64,000 nucleotides of DNA from Chryseobacterium sp. MYb264. Its GTDB lineage: Bacteria; Bacteroidota; Bacteroidia; Flavobacteriales; Weeksellaceae. Below the pieces are notes generated by a model, which had not been told where the DNA came from, made no database searches, and worked only from the letters and a program-made list of their open reading frames with translations. A program made the position numbers and the translations under genes. Location: positions 434,001-498,000 of the forward strand of contig NZ_CP142422.1 of NCBI RefSeq assembly GCF_035974275.1. Reading direction: 5' to 3'. This document shows, piece by piece, positions 43,555-52,370 of this stretch. How positions within the stretch are numbered: position 1 is the stretch's first letter; the number at the start of each line of letters is the position of its first letter.

Positions 43555-44607
43555 ATGAAAAAAATACTCATACCACTATTTTCGGTTGCTGTGATGGTAA
43601 GTTGCGGAACTGCAAATGTTTCAAACGACGGAAATACCTCACAAAATTCTACTTCAACAAAAGTTCAAGGTGATAAAGCATTTCTATCTGCATATAAGGA
43701 GATTAAGGCTGATGACTTAAAGAAGAATTTATATGTAATTGCTTCGGATGAAATGGAAGGTAGAGATACGGGAAGTCCGGGACAGAAGAAGGCTGGTGAG
43801 TATATGATTAATTATTATAAAAACTTGGGAATTTCTTATCCGAAAGCCTTGGGATCGTATTATCAGAAGGTTCCTGCTGATTTTATGAAGAAAAGAGGTG
43901 GCGGAAATTTACCAGACTCTGAAAATATTTTAGCTTTTATTGAAGGAAGCGAAAAACCTAACGAAATTGTTGTTGTATCTGCGCATTACGATCACGTAGG
44001 AACTAAAAACGGAGTGGTTTATAATGGAGCAGACGACGATGGAAGCGGAACGGTTGCTGTGATGGAAATTGCCAAAGCTTTTCAAAGTGCTAAAAAAGCT
44101 GGGAAAGGTCCGAAAAGATCAATTCTTTTTCTTCACGTGACGGGAGAGGAGCATGGCTTATTCGGTTCTGAGTTTTATACCGATAATCCGGTTTTTCCGC
44201 TTGCCAATACAGTTGTTGATTTGAATATCGATATGATTGGTCGTGATGATCCTGAGAATAGAGGGAAACAGTATGTGTATGTTATTGGTTCTGAAATGTT
44301 AAGCTCTGAATTGAAGGTGATTAACGAAGCTGCCAATAAAAAAACAAACAATCTTGAACTGAATTATAAATACGACGATCCTAAGGATCCTGAGCAATTG
44401 TATTATCGTTCAGATCACTATAATTTTGCTAAAAATAATGTGCCTGTAGCATTTTTCTTTGACGGAATTCACGAAGATTACCACAAGCCAACGGATGATG
44501 TAGAGAAGATTGATTATCCGTTATTGCAAAAGAGAACACAATTGGTTTTCGCGACTGCTTGGGAAATTGCCAACAGAGAAGCCCGAATTGTTGTTGATAA
44601 AAAATAA
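43555..44607 (+). CDS. M28 family metallopeptidase, lipoprotein
   Basis: 350 aa. SPII signal with lipobox VMVSC (Cys near 17). M28 aminopeptidase zinc ligands: His and Asp in VVVSAHYDHVG and NGADDDGSGTV, the catalytic GEEHGLFGSEFY, Asp in NIDMIGRDDP, and His in GIHEDYHKPTDD. Two co-catalytic zinc ions are expected. Probably anchored to an envelope membrane and digesting peptides for nutrition. It is preceded by a secreted unknown protein. Confidence 0.92.
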   Translation: MKKILIPLFSVAVMVSCGTANVSNDGNTSQNSTSTKVQGDKAFLSAYKEIKADDLKKNLYVIASDEMEGRDTGSPGQKKAGEYMINYYKNLGISYPKALGSYYQKVPADFMKKRGGGNLPDSENILAFIEGSEKPNEIVVVSAHYDHVGTKNGVVYNGADDDGSGTVAVMEIAKAFQSAKKAGKGPKRSILFLHVTGEEHGLFGSEFYTDNPVFPLANTVVDLNIDMIGRDDPENRGKQYVYVIGSEMLSSELKVINEAANKKTNNLELNYKYDDPKDPEQLYYRSDHYNFAKNNVPVAFFFDGIHEDYHKPTDDVEKIDYPLLQKRTQLVFATAWEIANREARIVVDKK

Positions 44608-44702
44608 AGGAATGAAAATGTTTAAGATTTAAACACGCTCTAAAATATAATAATAAAGCCCATGAGGGAATATCTTCTGTGCTTTTAATACAATCAGACA
44701 GC

Positions 44703-45068
44703 ATGCAAAATGTAAAATCAATCCGTCCTTTCATCGGTTCACAAAACTTTGAAGAAAGCCGGAATTTTTATAAAGATCTCGGTTTTGAAGAAATTATTTT
44801 AGAACCAAAACTATCATTATTTACATGGCAAAGTATCAATTTTTATCTTCAGGATGCCTACGTGCAAGATTGGGTAGATAATACGATGCTTTTTATTGAA
44901 GTAGAAAATACAGACGATTTTTGGGAACATCTTTTAAGTTTAAATCTTACCGAAAAATATAAAAATGTAAAGCTAACTCCCGCTCGTACAATGCCTTGGG
45001 GAAAAGAATGTTTCGTTCACGATCCTGCGGGAATTTTGTGGCATTTTGGAGAGTTTTTCAAACAATAA
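44703..45068 (+). CDS. VOC family / bleomycin resistance-like protein
   Basis: 121 aa from ATG 44703 (MQNVKSIRPFIGSQNFEESRNFYKDLGF); the frame also opens at 44679. The first strand, the IEVENTDDFWEHL helix and the final WGKECFVHDPAGILWHFGEF give the VOC half-pair signature. Such proteins act as dimers, often binding a metal or a hydrophobic ligand. Substrate unknown. Confidence 0.8.
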   Translation: MQNVKSIRPFIGSQNFEESRNFYKDLGFEEIILEPKLSLFTWQSINFYLQDAYVQDWVDNTMLFIEVENTDDFWEHLLSLNLTEKYKNVKLTPARTMPWGKECFVHDPAGILWHFGEFFKQ

Positions 45069-45108
45069 TTAAAATTTTACAAACTAATAACTATCACTAT
45101 AATCTACA

Positions 45109-45609
45109 ATGATTTACGCTTTCGACACTTACTATTACGATGATTACGCCAATACAATCTGTATTGCTTTTAAAGACTGGAATTCTGAACAGGAAACAGA
45201 AATTTTCACTGAAAAAACGCCCATCACTTCTGATTATGAAAGTGGTGCTTTTTACAAGCGAGAATTGCCTTGCATTTTAAGTTTATTAAATAAAATCAAT
45301 CTTGAAAGTAATGACATTATCATCGTTGATGGATACGTTACTTTGAATGATGAAGGTAAAATAGGATTGGGAGGTTATCTTTATGAAGCTTTAGAACAAA
45401 AGTATCCAATTGTGGGGATTGCCAAAAATGGTTTTGCATCACCTGATGCCCAGAGAAGGGAAATTTTTCGTGGAGAAAGTAAAACCCCCTTATTCCTTAC
45501 AGCTAAAGGAGCTGATGTTGATGAAATCAAACCTAAAGTAGAGCAGATGGACGGTGATTTCCGTATTCCGACCTTGTTAAAAAAGCTTGATCAGTTAACA
45601 AGGCTGTAA
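45109..45609 (+). CDS. Endonuclease V-like protein (short form)
   Basis: 166 aa, shorter than canonical endonuclease V (about 210-230). The catalytic pattern fits: Asp6 in YAFDTYYYDD, Glu52 in YKRELPCIL, Asp74 in IIIVDGYVTL, then GLGGYLYEAL and PIVGIAKNGF. Endonuclease V cleaves DNA (and in eukaryotes RNA) one base 3' of inosine. The C-terminal helix carrying a fourth acidic or His residue in larger members is reduced here. Could be an active short enzyme or a relative with another nucleic-acid role. Confidence 0.75.
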   Translation: MIYAFDTYYYDDYANTICIAFKDWNSEQETEIFTEKTPITSDYESGAFYKRELPCILSLLNKINLESNDIIIVDGYVTLNDEGKIGLGGYLYEALEQKYPIVGIAKNGFASPDAQRREIFRGESKTPLFLTAKGADVDEIKPKVEQMDGDFRIPTLLKKLDQLTRL

Positions 45610-45651
45610 TTTAATATTCTTACAAAGGATTTATTATCGCTTAAAAGCATC

Positions 45652-45687
45652 AATTCGATGAAATATGGATTACAGTTTCATCGAATT
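45652..45687 (+). terminator. Terminator-like hairpin after the endonuclease V-like gene
   Basis: AATTCGATGAAA (45652-45663) and TTTCATCGAATT (45676-45687) pair exactly with a 12-base loop, followed by TATTTTAT. Confidence 0.65.
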
Positions 45688-45815
45688 TATTTTATAACAT
45701 TCTCATAAACAGATCTATTCTTTTAAATGTTATTTTACTGATAAATATCATAAGTTTCTTATTTTTATTAATTCTAAATAAATATAAATTTGTCATCAGT
45801 AAAAACAAAGTATTC

Positions 45816-46613
45816 ATGAAGGAATTATCTCTACTGTTTTCATTGGGCTTTTGTGTGGCGATGCATGCACAAGGTCAGTATTGCCAGCCAACCTTTCAGT
45901 ATGGTTCGGATAGCAATATGATAACTCAGGTTACATTTGGATCTATCAGTAAAACCTCTCCGTTTCAGTCGGGAAGTACGCCGGTATATGAAGATTTTAC
46001 CAGTCTTTCGGCAGATGTAGTGACAGGAAATAGTTATGAGATTGCTGTTAAAGGACCTTCGAGCAGTTTTCCAAGTGACGTGACGGTTTTTATAGACTTT
46101 AATCAGAACGGAAGCTTCGATGATGCCGGTGAAAGCTTTTATATAGGGCGTTTAGCATCTGCTAATCCTGCGAATGCATTTACGGTAACTGGGCAGATTG
46201 CAATTCCTGCGGATGCTGTGGCGGGAACCACGAGAATGAGAGTTCTTAAGAATTCAAATGTCGCAGCGTATTCAGATGCCAATGCAGCCAGTACAATCAC
46301 CAGTGCGTGTCAGAGTTTAAGATCGGGGCAGGCGGAAGATTATACCATAAACATTGCATTAGGGGCACTGTCAACTGTTGAAACTCAAAGGAACAGTGGT
46401 CTGAAAATATATCCTAATCCAACAAAGGATATTGTGTATATTCAGACCTCAGAAAGACCGGAGAGATACGAGGTATACAATTTGGCAGGTCAAAAAATTT
46501 CGGAAGGAAAAGATCATTGGATCGACATGAATAATTTTTCAGCAGGAACTTATTTAATTAAAATTCAGACTAAAAACCATAAAATCATTACAGAAAAAGT
46601 GATCAAAAAGTAA
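45816..46613 (+). CDS. Secreted GEVED-domain protein with T9SS sorting domain
   Basis: 265 aa. Signal peptide of about 19 residues (CVAMHAQ). A GEVED-type beta domain (VFIDFNQNGSFDDAGESFYIG, TRMRVLK, SGQAEDYTINI) occupies about 20-180. The last 75 residues are a type A T9SS C-terminal domain (LKIYPNPTKDIVYIQ, VYNLAGQKI, LSAGTYLIKI-like, EKVIKK end). It is therefore exported through the type IX system and held on the surface or released. Promoter box TAAATTTG at 45785-45792. Binding partner unknown. Confidence 0.88.
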   Translation: MKELSLLFSLGFCVAMHAQGQYCQPTFQYGSDSNMITQVTFGSISKTSPFQSGSTPVYEDFTSLSADVVTGNSYEIAVKGPSSSFPSDVTVFIDFNQNGSFDDAGESFYIGRLASANPANAFTVTGQIAIPADAVAGTTRMRVLKNSNVAAYSDANAASTITSACQSLRSGQAEDYTINIALGALSTVETQRNSGLKIYPNPTKDIVYIQTSERPERYEVYNLAGQKISEGKDHWIDMNNFSAGTYLIKIQTKNHKIITEKVIKK

Positions 46614-46656
46614 AAACACATATCTAATCATATCCATATCAATTTTTGTTTTTTTC

Positions 46657-46683
46657 AAACCGGCGAGCCATATTCGCCGGTTT
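46657..46683. terminator. Terminator between convergent genes
   Basis: AAACCGGCGA (46657-46666) and TCGCCGGTTT (46674-46683) pair fully around a 7-base loop; T-rich tail on the plus strand. Confidence 0.85.
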
Positions 46684-46706
46684 ATTTTTATGTTTAAATC
46701 TAGATA

Positions 46707-47654
46707 TTACAATACAATTTTTTCTCCCTGAACCGGAAAAATATAGTTTGCATTTGGGTTTTTCTGATCTTTTAATTGCTGTTTCATTTTTTCAATATTA
46801 TCATCCACAGGTTTCATGTGAGTGATGATGACAGGTACCTGCTTCAACTTTTCGGGCTTACAGAAAGTATTTAACGTATTTAATTCTTCTTGCAGTAATT
46901 TTGGAGTTAAATGACCAAACAAAGCTTTTTCAGGCTGTTCATTCGGAAATGAAACTTCGATTAAAATTCCTTTCAACTGATTAGAATTGATAAGCGGAGC
47001 CACCTGTTTCCACAAATTTTGAAGTTTGTCGCTTTGCTCTACGCGGTCACTGCCTGTATCTCCAAGATAAAGCAAATACTCTTTTCCGTGACGAAGCAGA
47101 AAGGCGGTGCTTTCATAAGGTTTTACATGACTTAAAGGAAAAGCTGTAACCTCCATTTCTGTATTGGTAACAGGTATTTCTGTCCCTGATGTAAGGGTAA
47201 CCAAACTGTATTTATTAAGACGGGGAGCGTCTCCGGCATTGGTGAAATTCGCCCAGGTTCTCCACGAAAAATGATCCTCTGCCAAAATTTTAGCAACCGG
47301 CGGTAATGCATAAATATATTTCTTAGAATCATCCGGACTGTTGATAACCATTCCGCTTACATGATCGAGATGCCCGTGAGAGATCATATATCCTTTAATA
47401 TTATTTTGAAGGACTTCTGCAGCCGTTTTGCCGGAAAAATTTCCTTTTTCGATAGCTTTCTGAATTCCTGCACGTAAAGTTCCGGCATCTAACGCGACAT
47501 AATTTTCAGAATTTAACGGTGCCGCCATATAGCTGGAAAGATTACTTTCGTCACCGCCTCCGTAAGTACCTAAAGGGATGATTTTAAAACTGTTTTGTGC
47601 TGAATAAAGAGCGGCCGACATAAGCATTGCCAGACCAAATACTTTTTTTATCAT
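46707..47654 (-). CDS. Exported class II 3',5'-cyclic nucleotide phosphodiesterase
   Basis: 315 aa from ATG 47654, which precedes a signal peptide (FGLAMLMSAALYSAQ); the frame also opens at 47702. The metallo-beta-lactamase fold has the class II PDE motif SHGHLDHVSGMVINSP (HxHxDH), LGDTGSDR, a second His in TAFPLSHVKP, and IITHMKP near the C-terminus. Family members hydrolyse cAMP/cGMP, and bacterial members are often periplasmic. A TAATTTTG box at 47732-47739 gives a leader of about 70 bases. An extracytoplasmic location implies it acts on external cyclic nucleotides. Confidence 0.86.
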   Translation of the reverse strand: MIKKVFGLAMLMSAALYSAQNSFKIIPLGTYGGGDESNLSSYMAAPLNSENYVALDAGTLRAGIQKAIEKGNFSGKTAAEVLQNNIKGYMISHGHLDHVSGMVINSPDDSKKYIYALPPVAKILAEDHFSWRTWANFTNAGDAPRLNKYSLVTLTSGTEIPVTNTEMEVTAFPLSHVKPYESTAFLLRHGKEYLLYLGDTGSDRVEQSDKLQNLWKQVAPLINSNQLKGILIEVSFPNEQPEKALFGHLTPKLLQEELNTLNTFCKPEKLKQVPVIITHMKPVDDNIEKMKQQLKDQKNPNANYIFPVQGEKIVL

Positions 47655-47789
47655 AGAATGATCGATATGTATTGTATGAATTTTCAAAAAAAGATAAACC
47701 ATACAATGAATGTAACTTAAAAAAACTTCTGCAAAATTAGGAATTTACATTGGTTCGGCTTAGGAAAGCATATCATTTTAATGTTAAAA

Positions 47790-48188
47790 TTACATTCCCG
47801 GCCAATACAGCACATTAAATTTATGATGGTCAGGATCGGAGAAGCCAAAGGTATAACCTTCACCAATCTCATAAGGTTCAGCGAATACTTTTCCACCAGC
47901 TTGTATTACTTGTTCTTTCCATGCATTAACTTCTTTTTTACTGTCAGCAGAAATACTGAATATAATTTCGTTATCGGATTGTAAATCTGAAAATTTTAAC
48001 TTGGCATTGCTTTCAATAATATGCTTCAGGAAAAAATTAATGATAAAATTATTTTCACCGAAAGAAAAACTTACGAGTTCTTTGGATTCCTCGGAACCAC
48101 TGACTGTAAAGCCTAATGTGGTATAGAAATCTCTTGTTCTTTTTAAGTCTGAAACGGCAAGATTTGCCCATATTCGTTTCGTTTTCAT
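47790..48188 (-). CDS. VOC family protein
   Basis: 132 aa from ATG 48188 (MKTKRIWANLAVSDLKRTRDFYTTLGF). The open frame extends to 48350 and overlaps the divergent SDR gene, but the extension has no family similarity. It ends with GEGYTFGFSDPDHHKFNVLYWPGM. Typical small VOC protein related to the extradiol-dioxygenase-like YycE/PhnB types. Divergent from the SDR gene. Confidence 0.8.
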   Translation of the reverse strand: MKTKRIWANLAVSDLKRTRDFYTTLGFTVSGSEESKELVSFSFGENNFIINFFLKHIIESNAKLKFSDLQSDNEIIFSISADSKKEVNAWKEQVIQAGGKVFAEPYEIGEGYTFGFSDPDHHKFNVLYWPGM

Positions 48189-48330
48189 AAGGTTTGAATT
48201 TAAATTAATTGATAAACAAAGAATGAAATTTTTAGACCAATTCATTTTGGCTACATCATCATCCGTTTTGGCAACTTTAATGTTTTCGTAAGTGCAGACC
48301 TTTGTCATGTAAAATTTAAACAATAAAAAA

Positions 48331-49128
48331 ATGAAAACAATTTTCATCACAGGAGCCTCAACAGGTTTAGGAAAAACAACAGCAAAATTATTTCAAAGCA
48401 GAGGATGGAACGTGATTGCAACCATGAGAAATCCGGATGCTGAAACAGAGCTTACTCAATTGGAAAACGTGACACTTCTTCCGTTAGACGTTACGAATCT
48501 GGAACAAATAAAATCTACGATACACAAAGCGCTGGAGATTACGGATATTGATTTGGTCTTTAACAATGCAGGATACGGCTTGATCGGTCCATTAGAATCT
48601 TTAAGCGATGACCAGATTATCCGTCAACTGGATACGAATTTATTAGGCGTCATTCGTGTGACCAAAGAATTTATCCCTTATTTCAGAGAAAGAAAAAGAG
48701 GAATGTTTATTACCACAACATCTATTGGCGGATTGGTTACTTTCCCTATTTCATCAACTTATCATGCAACAAAATGGGCACTGGAAGGATGGAGCGAAAG
48801 TCTTGCCTTTGAATTGAATACTTTTGGAATTGATGTAAAAACCGTTTCTCCGGGAGGAATTAAAACCGATTTTATTACAAGATCTTTGGATATGGGAACC
48901 CACCCGGAATATCAGGGAATGATTGATAAAATGATGTCGGGAACGGATGCTATGATGGAAACTGCTTCTGAGCCGGAAGTAATCGCTGAAGTGGTATATG
49001 AGGCGGCTACAGATGGTAAAAAACAGTTGAGATATCAGGCTGGGGAAGATGCAAAAGCTTTATTTGCACAGCGTATAGAGTTGGGAGCTGAAGCTTTCAG
49101 AGAAGAATTTGGAAAACAGTTTATTTAA
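48331..49128 (+). CDS. Short-chain dehydrogenase/reductase
   Basis: 265 aa, classical SDR. NAD(P) loop FITGASTGLGKTTAKLF (GxxxGxG), NNAGYG, catalytic Ser in TTTSIGG and the YHATKWALEG motif (Tyr-x-x-x-Lys). C-terminal substrate part ends with QFI. Oxidises or reduces an alcohol/ketone; substrate unknown. Followed by an AraC regulator (49286) in the same direction, which may control it. Confidence 0.9.
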   Translation: MKTIFITGASTGLGKTTAKLFQSRGWNVIATMRNPDAETELTQLENVTLLPLDVTNLEQIKSTIHKALEITDIDLVFNNAGYGLIGPLESLSDDQIIRQLDTNLLGVIRVTKEFIPYFRERKRGMFITTTSIGGLVTFPISSTYHATKWALEGWSESLAFELNTFGIDVKTVSPGGIKTDFITRSLDMGTHPEYQGMIDKMMSGTDAMMETASEPEVIAEVVYEAATDGKKQLRYQAGEDAKALFAQRIELGAEAFREEFGKQFI

Positions 49129-49163
49129 AAAATAATGTGAAAGTAGAGTGTGTTAGGGTATTA

Positions 49164-49227
49164 GAGTATTAGTGTCAGAGGGTTTAAGTATATTTAAAAG
49201 ATGTCTACTACTAAAACGCTAATACTC
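49164..49227. repeat. Inverted repeat between the SDR and AraC genes
   Basis: GAGTATTAG (49164-49172) and CTAATACTC (49219-49227) are exact complements with a 46-base spacer. Imperfect complementarity continues outward into AGTGTGTTAG on the left and a CACTCAAA-rich stretch on the right (49230-49258). May form a long hairpin ending the SDR transcript. Confidence 0.45.
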
Positions 49228-49285
49228 TCAAACACTCAAACACTCAAACTCAAAAACTCTCCCACATAATTCATACCTTTATATT

Positions 49286-50200
49286 ATGGAAAAAAAAGAT
49301 CATTCTCCATTGAAAATTTCGGCGATTGCTGAATTACACACGATTTTACAGCTTCCGAAGCCGCTTCATCCGCTAATCAGTTTGGTGAACAATACAGAAA
49401 TGGAAGTCGATAAATGTTATCTCGACCGCAGTTTTACCTTAGGTTTTTATAAAGTTTCCTATAAATTTTCTGAAAACGGGAAAATGGGCTACGGACAGGG
49501 CTATTATGATTTTAATGAAGGCGGAATGATGTTTACCGCTCCGAATCAGGTGCTGGCAACGGATGAAAATGCGAAGTATTTCGGATATACTTTATTTATT
49601 CATCCTGATTTTTTAAGAAATTATCCTTTAGCGAAAAATATCAGGAATTACGGTTTCTTTTCTTATGATACGAATGAAGCCCTGCATTTATCTGACAAGG
49701 AAAAAACATTGATTGTCGGGCTACTTGAAAATATTAATGATGAACTGAATACAGCTATTGATGAAGTAAGTCAGGATGTAATCATTTCTTATATTGAGGT
49801 TTTATTGAATTACAGCAACCGTTTTTATAAAAGACAGTTTATCACAAGAAAAGTGGTAAACCATAATGTTTTAACCCAAATGGATGACCTTCTGAATGAT
49901 TATTTTAATCAACAGGAAACACTGAATAAAGGTTTGCCGACCGTAGAATTTTTGGCTTCAGCATTAAATTTATCGCCTCATTATTTAAGTGATATGCTTA
50001 GAAACCTGACAGGTCAAAATGCCCAGAAACACATCCACGAAAAACTCATTGAGAAAGCCAAAGAATACCTTACAACAACGAATTTTTCGGTATCGGAAGT
50101 CGCCTATCAGTTAGGATTTGAGCATTCGCAGTCTTTCAATAAATTATTTAAAAAGAAAACAAATACCACTCCCTTAAGCTATAAACAGTCTTTTAATTAA
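49286..50200 (+). CDS. AraC-family transcriptional regulator
   Basis: 304 aa. N-terminal cupin-like part (about 1-170: HPLISLVNNTEMEVDKCYLDRSF, YGQGYYDFNEGGMMFTAPNQVL). C-terminal two HTH motifs (VEFLASALNLSPHYLSDMLRNLTG; VSEVAYQLGFEHSQSFNKLFKKKTNTTP). Such regulators often sit beside an SDR in Bacteroidota, as here. The stop overlaps by 4 bases the stop of the convergent lipoprotein gene. Confidence 0.88.
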   Translation: MEKKDHSPLKISAIAELHTILQLPKPLHPLISLVNNTEMEVDKCYLDRSFTLGFYKVSYKFSENGKMGYGQGYYDFNEGGMMFTAPNQVLATDENAKYFGYTLFIHPDFLRNYPLAKNIRNYGFFSYDTNEALHLSDKEKTLIVGLLENINDELNTAIDEVSQDVIISYIEVLLNYSNRFYKRQFITRKVVNHNVLTQMDDLLNDYFNQQETLNKGLPTVEFLASALNLSPHYLSDMLRNLTGQNAQKHIHEKLIEKAKEYLTTTNFSVSEVAYQLGFEHSQSFNKLFKKKTNTTPLSYKQSFN

Positions 50201-51111
50201 TCCAATGGCCTTCCATAAGGATAGTGCAGCCATTCATTAACGAAATAATACACTTTCTCGCGGTCTTCAGGCATTGAAATCAGCTGTTTAATGATTTCCG
50301 TGGTTTCACTTTTAGGATTTTCTTTGATGAAACGATGGTATTCCTGAAGATTTTCAGGTGTAAATCCTCCTTCATCATTTTGTGTTGAACTGTTATCGGA
50401 GCCTAAAAGATAAGCATATCTATACCTCTGAAGTTCTTCATGAACCTTGGTTTTAAGTTGGGAAGCCGGAAATTCCTGAAGAAATTTTTCGCGAACTTCA
50501 ACACGTTTCGCCACATCTTTCCAAGGAATGGATATAGCAGCATCCGACTGGAATAAGACCTTATCTTCCTCAGTGATCATATTCAGGTAATTCTGATAAT
50601 CCGCCGTCAGTTTACCGTTAAAAATAGCATAATAAAAATCGGGAAACATCCGAAGCTCGGTATACGCTTCTCCTACATCCCAGAACTCAATTCCTGTCTG
50701 TGTATAGCGGTTTACCAGTTTTTTATACTTTTCCGGAACCTTCAGGGTGGTTGTCTCTGTATCCGGATTATATTGATTAAACTGAAAAAAATCATCCAGA
50801 AGATTGGTTCTTTTCAGCGTTAATAAGGCCAAAGCAGAATCATTTTCCTTTTTATAATGCTCATAGATGAGGTCATTCTTTTGTGGTGACGAACCATTCA
50901 GAATACTGATAATTTCACTCTTCCGATGTTGAATATGATCTAAAATTTCATCTTCCGATTTTGAAGCATCCAAAAAAACAGGAGGCAAGGGAAAGCTGGT
51001 TTGAGTATTGTTGACCTTTATTTCTTCTTCGGGTTTCCCTGCTACTTTTTCTTCTTTTTTACAGGAATGAAACAGAGAGATTAATGCAACGCTTACTATA
51101 ATTTTTTTCAT
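50197..51111 (-). CDS. Lipoprotein of unknown function (304 aa)
   Basis: SPII signal MKKIIVSVALISLFHSC with Cys17. Mature part mostly helical and charged, with paired aromatic phrases (WDVGEAYTELRMFPDFYYAIFNGKLTADYQNYL). No known motif. It converges on the AraC gene, overlapping 4 bases, and heads a run of minus-strand envelope proteins up to 53375. Not recognised. Confidence 0.7.
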   Translation of the reverse strand: MKKIIVSVALISLFHSCKKEEKVAGKPEEEIKVNNTQTSFPLPPVFLDASKSEDEILDHIQHRKSEIISILNGSSPQKNDLIYEHYKKENDSALALLTLKRTNLLDDFFQFNQYNPDTETTTLKVPEKYKKLVNRYTQTGIEFWDVGEAYTELRMFPDFYYAIFNGKLTADYQNYLNMITEEDKVLFQSDAAISIPWKDVAKRVEVREKFLQEFPASQLKTKVHEELQRYRYAYLLGSDNSSTQNDEGGFTPENLQEYHRFIKENPKSETTEIIKQLISMPEDREKVYYFVNEWLHYPYGRPLD

Positions 51112-51142
51112 GGATTTAATTGTAGATATTTAAAATTTGTGC

Positions 51143-51572
51143 TTAACAGTCATGCATTTCATACTGTACGTTATCGTATTTTTCTTCGTAAGGTTTTATG
51201 GTTTTGCTGTTGGTCGGCACTTTTTTCAGATTAACATTTAATTTCTTATTGCCGTCAGGAGATATCCAAGAAGCCTTTTAATGTTTCACCCACTTTTTTT
51301 ACGCTTATGATTCCGGTAATGCCACCTTCTACCATAACCAGGCGGTTTTCTTCATCATCCGAAATGTCCAGATACAGCCAGTTGCTTACCTTATCATATT
51401 TATACATTCCTGAATAATTTGTTGTCGGACAGCCGGAAACTTCCTCCACAAGATACAGCGTCACAGGAAATTGATCAATTGTTCCTTTAAAAAGATGTTT
51501 CTTGATTTCCTGAGCTGATATTTTGCTAAAGCAGAATAAAGCAGCTGCGATTAATAAAGTTTTTATTTTCAT
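51143..51572 (-). pseudogene. Small exported protein gene, frameshifted near its 3' end
   Basis: ATG 51572 opens a signal peptide (LLIAAALFCFSKISAQ) and a beta-rich domain (IDQFPVTLYLVEEVSG, MYKYDKVSNWLYLDIS) and stops at 51255 after LKGFLDIS. A second frame continues the protein to TAA 51143-51145 (ISPDGNKKLNVNLKKVP and TIKPYEEKYDNVQYEMHDC). Removing one base of the AA in CCAAGAAG near 51268-51272 joins them as LKGFWISPDGNKK, so a single-base insertion is likely. Either a recent pseudogene or a sequencing error. Function unknown. Confidence 0.72.
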
Positions 51573-51585
51573 AATTAAATATTTT

Positions 51586-52344
51586 TTATTTCCACCATTG
51601 TCTTTTTTCCATTTTTTTGCCGAGTTCGTAGTCTTTTTCAGTCTCTCCGGCAAGATTTAAAATATAATATTTCCAGCCTTTGTCCCAATATTTCGGATCC
51701 GGTGAAAATTCGCCGGCACCCATGTCCAGATTTCCGCTGTCAGGAATTCTAAAATCTCCGAATCTTACTTTTTTGGACTGATGGGTTTTAAAGCTTGTCC
51801 ATGTTCCTTTAAACTGATTATTATGGAAGCTGTCGGCATAAGAGGACAGGGAATTATATTCTATACCTTTCTTTTGATCCCATATAAATTTAACCTTCAG
51901 TTCCCCTTTAAATACTCCGGTAGCTGAAAGCTTGGAATCTTCTTTAAATTCAGCTTTGCATAAGGCATAACCTTCCCATACATTCGGCAAGTCAATATTT
52001 TTGAAAATTTCTGATTGAGTGACAGATAAAGTCCCTTTAAAACTTCGGATGTTATTTTTTACCATTGTTTTTCCTTCAATAGTATACTCGTAAGGATTTT
52101 TTACACTTCTTTCAATTTTGGTAAAATGAATATAAAATCTCTGATAATCCTCTCCAATATATCCTATAGGTTCAGGGCGCTGAATGATTACTTCCGGTTC
52201 TTCATAATTGGAAAAGGAAGCTGCATTAATGATTTTTGAAATATCATAGTTTCCGATTTCAGAATAAAAATTTTTATTGGTGTTCTGAGCATGGGTAAAA
52301 CAGATGCTTAGAAATAAAAAAAGAGTCGATAATTGAATATTCAT
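51586..52344 (-). CDS. Exported protein of unknown function (252 aa)
   Basis: Signal peptide of about 19 residues (FLSICFTHAQ). The mature part is strand-rich with paired phrases (YQRFYIHFTKIERSVKNPYEYTIEGKTMVKNN; FKGELKVKFIWDQKKG), as in small beta-barrel or lipocalin-like proteins, but no family is recognised. It ends 13 bases before the frameshifted gene, and both show the ISAQ/THAQ type export signal, so probably one operon of related envelope proteins. Confidence 0.65.
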   Translation of the reverse strand: MNIQLSTLFLFLSICFTHAQNTNKNFYSEIGNYDISKIINAASFSNYEEPEVIIQRPEPIGYIGEDYQRFYIHFTKIERSVKNPYEYTIEGKTMVKNNIRSFKGTLSVTQSEIFKNIDLPNVWEGYALCKAEFKEDSKLSATGVFKGELKVKFIWDQKKGIEYNSLSSYADSFHNNQFKGTWTSFKTHQSKKVRFGDFRIPDSGNLDMGAGEFSPDPKYWDKGWKYYILNLAGETEKDYELGKKMEKRQWWK

Positions 52345-52370
52345 GTGTTGGTGTTTTTGTAAGTAGAATT

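Noticed and set aside
48189..48350. N-terminal extension of the VOC protein at 47790
   Set aside because: It overlaps the start of the divergent SDR gene and adds an unrelated hydrophobic stretch; the VOC domain begins right at ATG 48188.
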